From NCBI GenBank assembly GCA_019095985.1, contig CM032666.1, forward strand, positions 46,138,703 to 46,202,702: a DNA stretch of 64,000 nt, in the 5' to 3' direction. Below, in pieces: positions 58,129 through 64,000 of the stretch. The notes under the pieces were generated by a model. The model saw only the letters and a list, made by a program, of their open reading frames with translations, did no database searches and was not told where the DNA came from. How positions within the stretch are numbered: position 1 is the stretch's first letter; every line of letters begins with the position of its first letter. A program made the translations under genes and the position numbers. Source of the DNA: Streblospio benedicti. Lineage: Eukaryota > Annelida > Polychaeta > Spionida > Spionidae.

Positions 58129-59177
58129 TATATTCACATATAAAAGCCGCTGGGCGTTTATCCGAAAAAGTGCTGTTTTGGGGCATATTTGAAACGGGAA
58201 AAAAGGTTCACTTATAGGCCCAGGGGCGTAAGTTCGAACCTTAAGCCCACCCCCATTTTGGCAATGAATTAGCATTGAATTATTTAGAAATGGAGAGCTA
58301 ACATATCCCTAATCACGGACTCATACGGTATATCTTTCAAGATCTATGTGGTCGATGATGAGTGACATGAAGATTTACAGTGTGCACGAAGCTTGCCTGT
58401 TAATACAATTGGTAGTCGTTGGCGTTATGTCTATTGTATAAATAATATCTTAGTATTCTCTACTGTTTTATTGCATTTCATAACTCGATAGTGTAATTAA
58501 AACGTTTTTATTTCAATCCTGAATCAGCCGGTGAAGAAGCATCTTTTCATCTTTTACTAGTCGGCATTTCGTAGGAGCTTTAATAGGCGCGACCACGGTA
58601 CACAATGAGATGATCTATATATGGGCAAAGAGCATTATTAATTATCTCTGCTTTGTCATTGTACTTTTGCCTTTGTTTTTGCTGCGTATGCGCGGGGCGG
58701 GACATTTGAACTACTAAGCATGCGCACTGGCACACGGAAACATGCTTGTGTATATTTTTCACATCAAAATAAGTAAGTTATTTCTATTTTCTGGCAAGCA
58801 TTCATATTAGGTTGGTTGAATAACGTTACTAATAGATTATACATCGCTATATTTGAGAATGACAATCAACAAATGTGATGTTCAATCGATTTGACACCCA
58901 GAATCACGGCAACACTGCAGGACTTTGCAATGTCCCCGATGATGAAAGCAGTAGATCTATACATGTGATTGAAGTTTCTTTCATGATAAACCATATGTAA
59001 TGACATATACGCACAGGAAAGTTACTTTCTGTGAAATTACCGTGCCAAAATAAAGTCAGCTTTGTTGGTGGAAAAAGAAATTAAGTTCAGTTAAATGCCC
59101 ATGGGCCCATATTCGAACCTTAAGTCCATGTTCCATGTTAGGCCCAGGGGCCTTTATACGTAAATAGACGTGAATAG
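58129..59177. mobile_element. Inverted-repeat DNA element (copy 2 of the family at 14744-15672)
   Basis: The left end TATTCACATATAAAAGCC and the inverted right end TATTTACGTATAAAGGCCCC match the nested copy at 14.7-15.7 kb. The whole body aligns through AAGGTTCACTTATAGGCCCA, TTAGTATTCTCTACTG and CAGCTTTGTTGGTGGAAAAA. About 1.05 kb, non-coding. Confidence 0.78.
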
Positions 59178-59848
59178 TACTAACAAGATTGATTATAACT
59201 TTGAAAAAGTAAGTGAAGTATTACATCAATGACCAAACACAAATGATATACATGTAAAGGGATTTTCTCTTCAAACATATGATTAATAAAAAGGGGGAAA
59301 ATAAATTAATTATCATTTCTTAAAGATCTTTATGCTAACTACTTCATGTTTTAAAAGTAACACAATTATCTAAATCAACTTGCCAACAACTCACTACAGA
59401 AAAAGGTGCAAAGTATACCTCAATAAAATCATTCATTTCTTTACAAATGTGATTCTTTATCAAACTACAATGCCAAATCACATCTAAACATGTTATGCAA
59501 ACACATGAAACAAGAAAAGAAAACAACACCGATTGCTTGAATGAAACATATTGAACTTACTTCTGTTCAGTAATAAGTGTACAATCCATATAATAATAAA
59601 ACAATGTACATGTACTTCTTTACAAAGGCATGGATAAAACTTATGTTTTGCTATAACTGCATAAATCATTCCATGCTATTATTTATTTCAAACAAGATTA
59701 CCGTATCTCTGTGCTTCTAAAAGCAAAACGCCAAAATATAATGCTGATTAATTAAGTATGCATATCTGCACCATAAACAAATTGTTTCCATAAAATTGCA
59801 ATTGTATCATTTTTCAAAAATAAATGATTTGTGACACAAACTTTGTGT

Positions 59849-60075
59849 GCTTCTGTGGCCAAGTGGATAAGGAGTTGGACTCATGACCGGAAGGCCATGA
59901 GCTAAATTCCCGGTCCGGTCTGGTGGTAGGTGTTGAGCAAACTCATCCCTAAACAGTTACCTACTGCTTGGTAGTGTACCTACACATATATAGGTACAGG
60001 TCAGGCAAGTGGATGTTAATGTTGATTGATAAGCACATCTGCGCTAAAGATTGTGATATGCTGTATGCTCCACAG
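59849..60075 (+). mobile_element. tRNA-derived SINE, family B, copy 1
   Basis: A box-like TGGCCAAGTGGATAAGG, an anticodon-like CTCATGA loop, and a degenerate B-box region give a tRNA-like head. The body has GGTGTTGAGCAAACTCATCC and TATAGGTACAGGTCAGGCAA, and the tail ends TGCTCCACAGG. The copy at 61577-61830 shares the head and body. Confidence 0.75.
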
Positions 60076-61576
60076 GTGTAGAGAAATATATACATATAAT
60101 GTTAATAACCTGGTATGATTGTAGACATCTGATCCTGCATAGCTGGGACTTATAAAGACCATAAACTATCCATTTACATTTTGTCATTGTAAAATAAAGC
60201 GTATGTGCATGCTATACAAATAAAAGCGCATTATAAATACAAGCGCAGGTCACAGCACGGGGATACAGTAGTTGTCATCTTAATCAATATGAAAATTGAT
60301 ATGCTCAATTTCATATATTATATAAAGTAAACACAAAAATCATGTTGGTACCCTTGCATTTAGATAACTTTTAATTGTAGAAACAAAATGAGGAATTCTA
60401 CAATCAAATATACAACTTTTTGTGATGAATTTATATGGCAAAATGAGGAATTCTACAATAAAAAATACAACTTTTTGTGATGAATTTATATGGATTTTTA
60501 ACCAACTATGTGTTTTGTTGACAAAAGCACTTGTCCTCAACACTACAAAGGCCTTCTCAACATAGTATTTTGAGACCATTTCAACAATCTTTTGTGTACA
60601 AAATAAAGAAAACATTGACACACAAATGAAAATACTTTGAGAATGATAAATAGATTTATTCAATAAAGAATAAATCTAAGCTGTTGTCTGGTCTGAAATA
60701 CATGATCAAAAATAAGAGAAATGATCCTGTCAATTGTTAACCACAGACTACTATTAATGATATAGAAAATTGCATTGATTGGGTAAATGTTAATACTGTA
60801 AATAGAGGAATTCAATATCCTATGGTCAATCTACATTTGTATAGACTTGGTCAAAAGATATAGAACAAATCTGAGTGATCTTAGAAACCTACTCTTGTAC
60901 TGGTAAACATATTTGGTAAACATATTTCTAGCTTGATGTACATGACTGTTGATGTTTTCTGAAGAAGTCATTCCTTATTTTCAACCCAAAACATGAAAAA
61001 TCTATGATGCATTTGCATCATTGAAAGCATAATTGGTTATTACTTGAAACAGATTAACTCACAATTGAAGATACATTTCTATTACACTGCCTTTACATTA
61101 CATGTACCTCAGAAATTCCTTGTTAATCATCTATAGGCATACTTTGTCCAGTACAACCTCTTTTATCCGTATATCCTTAATCTGAATTATTTCATTATCT
61201 GGACCCTTGGCTATTATATATTCCTATTTTTCTAGATTATATGCGCACAAGGGCCGATTGGACATGGACTTCAACTATTAGTTGATATAGAACCACAAGG
61301 ACTACATAACAAGCACTGCATTCTGACTGAATTCCCCTGGGAAAGTCCTATGAAATAGCATGTGATAGCTGACAAAATGTGTGTTTTCACTGATACTATT
61401 GCAATACATAATGTTGTCATCTAGTGTTTGTATGTAGTAAATTCAGCCACCCCCCATACAACACCAACACACTCCCTCATCTCAATATTTCGATTTTCCA
61501 AATGTCCATCCTCTCAACATGTCCAGAAATAAGAAGTACCGAATGCAGAATGTTACAGGAACATTAGATTATAAGA
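60076..61576. other. Upstream region, no gene recognised
   Basis: AT-rich DNA. An approximately 55-bp direct duplication sits at 60383-60492 (AATGAGGAATTCTACAAT, then CAACTTTTTGTGATGAATTT repeated). Nothing else is recognised. Confidence 0.5.
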
Positions 61577-61830
61577 GTTTGCTTCCTAGTCCAAATAGAT
61601 AGGGAGTTGGACTCATGACCAGATTGCGAGTTCGATTTGTCGGAGGGTCTGGAGGTGAGTGTTGAGCAAACTCATTCCTAACTGGTTGTACACAGCAGTT
61701 GAGCAAACTCATCTCTAAAGGGTTGCGCACTATCCACCTACACATTAATTTGGTACTAGTCAGGCGATTGAATATAATGTGAGTGATGAACACCATGCAC
61801 TATAGAAGCAAGTGTTGCATGCTCCACTGG
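61577..61830 (+). mobile_element. tRNA-derived SINE, family B, copy 2
   Basis: GGGAGTTGGACTCATGACC, a B box-like GAGTTCGATTTG and GTGTTGAGCAAACTCATTCC match copy 1. An internal duplication of the GAGCAAACTCAT segment is present. The tail TTGCATGCTCCACTGG matches copy 1. Confidence 0.72.
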
Positions 61831-62179
61831 GAGTTGAGAGAGACTACCTAGATAGTGTAACAACAATCACAATGACCTTGTGTGAATGTGAAGTCACTCA
61901 AGCATGATAACAGTGAATTAGGTGCTGTAAATAAGCACATTTAGATTAACAAATACAGCAAAGACCATCAAATATTGAATGGCTAATCCATAATCTGTTA
62001 CACAAGCCATGTTATAACCAATAATTAAAGTTTACAAATTTATTTCTGTTCTCTTTAACAATGAACTACTACTAAGTTCAATTTTCTTGTCAAGATTCCC
62101 TAAGAGTCCCAAAGTAAAATGTATTAATTATCATAATAGTCACAAATGAAAGAAAAAAACGTATCAGATATTTTTCTTC

Positions 62180-62332
62180 ATGTCGATCTGTGATGTTTCG
62201 GAGTACGCTCTTCTTGTTTTAGTCCCATCTGGTGATCCTGAGCCAAAGCAAGTTTTGACCGAATTTCTACATTTTTGGAACACTTTGCCAGACAAGCCTG
62301 GAGCACGAAAACATCTTTTGAAACGTTGCTGA
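62180..62332 (+). CDS. Unidentified 50-codon frame with protein-like composition
   Basis: The frame begins MSICDVSEYALLVLVPSG and ends FWNTLPDKPGARKHLLKRC. I do not recognise the family. The composition (Trp, Pro, charged residues, a hydrophobic middle) looks more like real protein than most frames in this AT-rich DNA. The segment EFLHFWNTLP recalls, only loosely, C-terminal pieces of HECT-type domains carried by some transposons. No splice partners were identified. It could be a fossil fragment, an exon of an unseen gene, or chance. Confidence 0.25.
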   Translation: MSICDVSEYALLVLVPSGDPEPKQVLTEFLHFWNTLPDKPGARKHLLKRC

Positions 62333-64000
62333 TCGGCATAAAGAGAAGCATCTGAGTGAGATTTTCCTCATATTCATAACAAATCCAGAAACTAAAAAAT
62401 CTATTGAGATCATGATACTCATTTCAAAAGATATTTTTCCTTACAGTACCTGTATATAGATATGCTCAAGTCACTATTTCATATCTTTACAGTACATATG
62501 GTATATCATTTCAAATGCTTGAAGAAGATGCACTTAGAAAATTGTTATAAATAAAATATACACAATGCACAGTATTTGTTGTAGAGATCTACACACGTTG
62601 GAGGTGCATGAAAATAAGAAATCTTAGAATTAATGGCCCCTTCTTTTCTTTGCATGGTCATCCATCAGTAACACTGAGCAACGTTTAGATTCTCAGAATA
62701 CCTCCATAAATAGAGTACGGAAATATAAATTGATCAATGGCTTTCTTTCAAAATGGGTATAGCACATCCGTCCAAACTGATATTTTAACTTAGAATTGTG
62801 CAAACTGCTTTTTTAATTTATAACCATCATTTTGAAATCCAATCATTCATTTTCTATATAATGTGCACTAGCAGGCCCGCGTCCTATGGCTGCAATAGCC
62901 ACCAAATAAATGCTGATGGCATCCTTATGATATACACAAAATAAAATTCATAGGGGTTGATTTGTTTGGTAAAAGTCTTCTTTCTCATAATTTACTGAGT
63001 TTAAATTGCGAACGGTGCACGTATTTGAATTAAATATTAAATGTACGCACATGCTCGTTCTGAACGATGCACAGACACCCGCTTTACTTTAGAATCTTGC
63101 AATTAAACATCAGTATGTGACATCGGGATGGTTTATGTTGAATATTTAGCATATCTTCAATAAAACAAAATATCGCTAACTAAACCTGTGAGACAAACAT
63201 AATATGTAAATTGAATTAACACCGGATTTTTATGCTGATTCCAAATATGTAATCCAAATTATTCTACTTTTGTAGTTATTGACCAAAAACGATTGGCAAC
63301 CAAATGATGCTACCATTTGTAATTAGCGATTTGTTTTGATCGTGAGATCGTGAGGTGTGATTTCTTACTATGGAAAATGTCGTAATGATTGCTGTTCTCG
63401 TTGGAAAATATGCAGAGGAAAAAAAATTGTGAGCAGATTTGTAAATAGATAAGCACTCCATGAAGTGGTCTGTACAATGCCATAGGTTGATACGTTAGTG
63501 GTGCGTGTCTGCATGACACCAGCTATGTTTCAAGTCACAAAGAGCCAACGGTGAGCGCCGAGAGGCAAAGGTTCACACCGCACACGACCGGTAAGGGGAC
63601 ATCCCCCCTTTGCGTAATTATATATAGATTATACATGTAAGTAATTGTGAGAACTAATTAAACTCATAACTTAACTTGTAGCTTTTTTTCTTGACTTGAT
63701 AATGGTCTCATGTCATGAGAGGTCTAAAGGTTGTTATGCATGTGTAACAATTCTAGGTTGTACTTAGTTGTTCATTTGGCATGTTTTGTTTAACATTTTA
63801 AAAACTTTGAGGCACTTTACCTTAAGAAACTTCAAAGGTTTGTTGACAAGGAAGGAAACACTGGCACAAATATGACAGGTTATGCATTATGTGAATTCCA
63901 ACATGACATATCTATCTGATGCTTACCAAACAAATATGTTTATGATTGAGCCTATTCTTTAATTGTAGCCTCAACACCATAAAATAAACACATCATTTAA
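62333..64000. other. Upstream end of the window, no gene recognised
   Basis: Mostly AT-rich. A small CpG-containing patch at about 63540-63605 (GGTGAGCGCCGAGAGG, ACACGACCGGTAAGG) stands out from the background but shows no coding signal. It might be an untranslated first exon or promoter; this is a guess. Confidence 0.35.

Noticed and set aside
59852-59925. A functional tRNA gene
   Set aside because: The head has tRNA-like boxes but is followed by a SINE body that recurs at 61.6 kb, and the cloverleaf looks imperfect by eye.

Overview
The window is AT-rich, intron-dense animal DNA. It is dominated by one host gene on the minus strand: an ortholog of the voltage-gated potassium channel KCNQ1 (Kv7.1). 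Thirteen coding exons plus one alternative exon can be read, from the start codon at 49520 down to 3815. They encode 491 residues: the N-terminus, all six membrane segments (S1-S6), the pore with the GYGD filter, the calmodulin-binding IQ region (helix A) and part of the C-terminal linker. The remaining C-terminus (helices B to D) was not found and should lie before position 1. From residue 99 onward the numbering runs exactly 11 behind human KCNQ1. The seven consecutive exons covering S1 to the end of S6 have the same lengths as human exons 2-8 as I recall them (91, 127, 79, 97, 141, 111, 96 bp).

The organism is probably a marine invertebrate, either a lophotrochozoan such as a mollusc or an invertebrate deuterostome. 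The reasons are the very human-like KCNQ1, frequent ACATGTA-type words, and a crowd of small DNA transposons, Helitrons with internal satellites, tRNA-derived SINEs, LINE fragments and a Penelope-like remnant. The sequence does not let me name the species.

Layout. 1-3814: intron after the last visible exon. 3815-10960: eight exons, including pore and voltage sensor, in a fairly compact block interrupted by a satellite-bearing element at 7222-8358. 10961-22162: large introns that hold a pair of alternative S3 exons at 16997-17075 and 17567-17645. 22163-23877: S1-S2 and S2-S3 exons. 23878-44490: a 20.6 kb intron full of transposon remains. 44491-49520: three N-terminal coding exons with a probable 2.7 kb Helitron between two of them. 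49521-64000: upstream DNA with repeats, a large hairpin, two SINEs and no second gene that I can support.

The main discovery is the duplicated S3 exon. Both copies are 79 bp, have intact splice sites and the same phases, and encode 23 of 27 identical residues, although they are only about 70% identical in DNA. Because 79 is not a multiple of three, only inclusion of exactly one copy keeps the frame. This predicts mutually exclusive splicing that changes four residues of the voltage-sensor S3 segment. Secondary points of interest are a 490 bp near-palindrome at 57253-57742, hammerhead-ribozyme-like motifs in Penelope-like remains, a Helitron holding a two-monomer satellite, and hAT-type elements with readable 8-bp target duplications.
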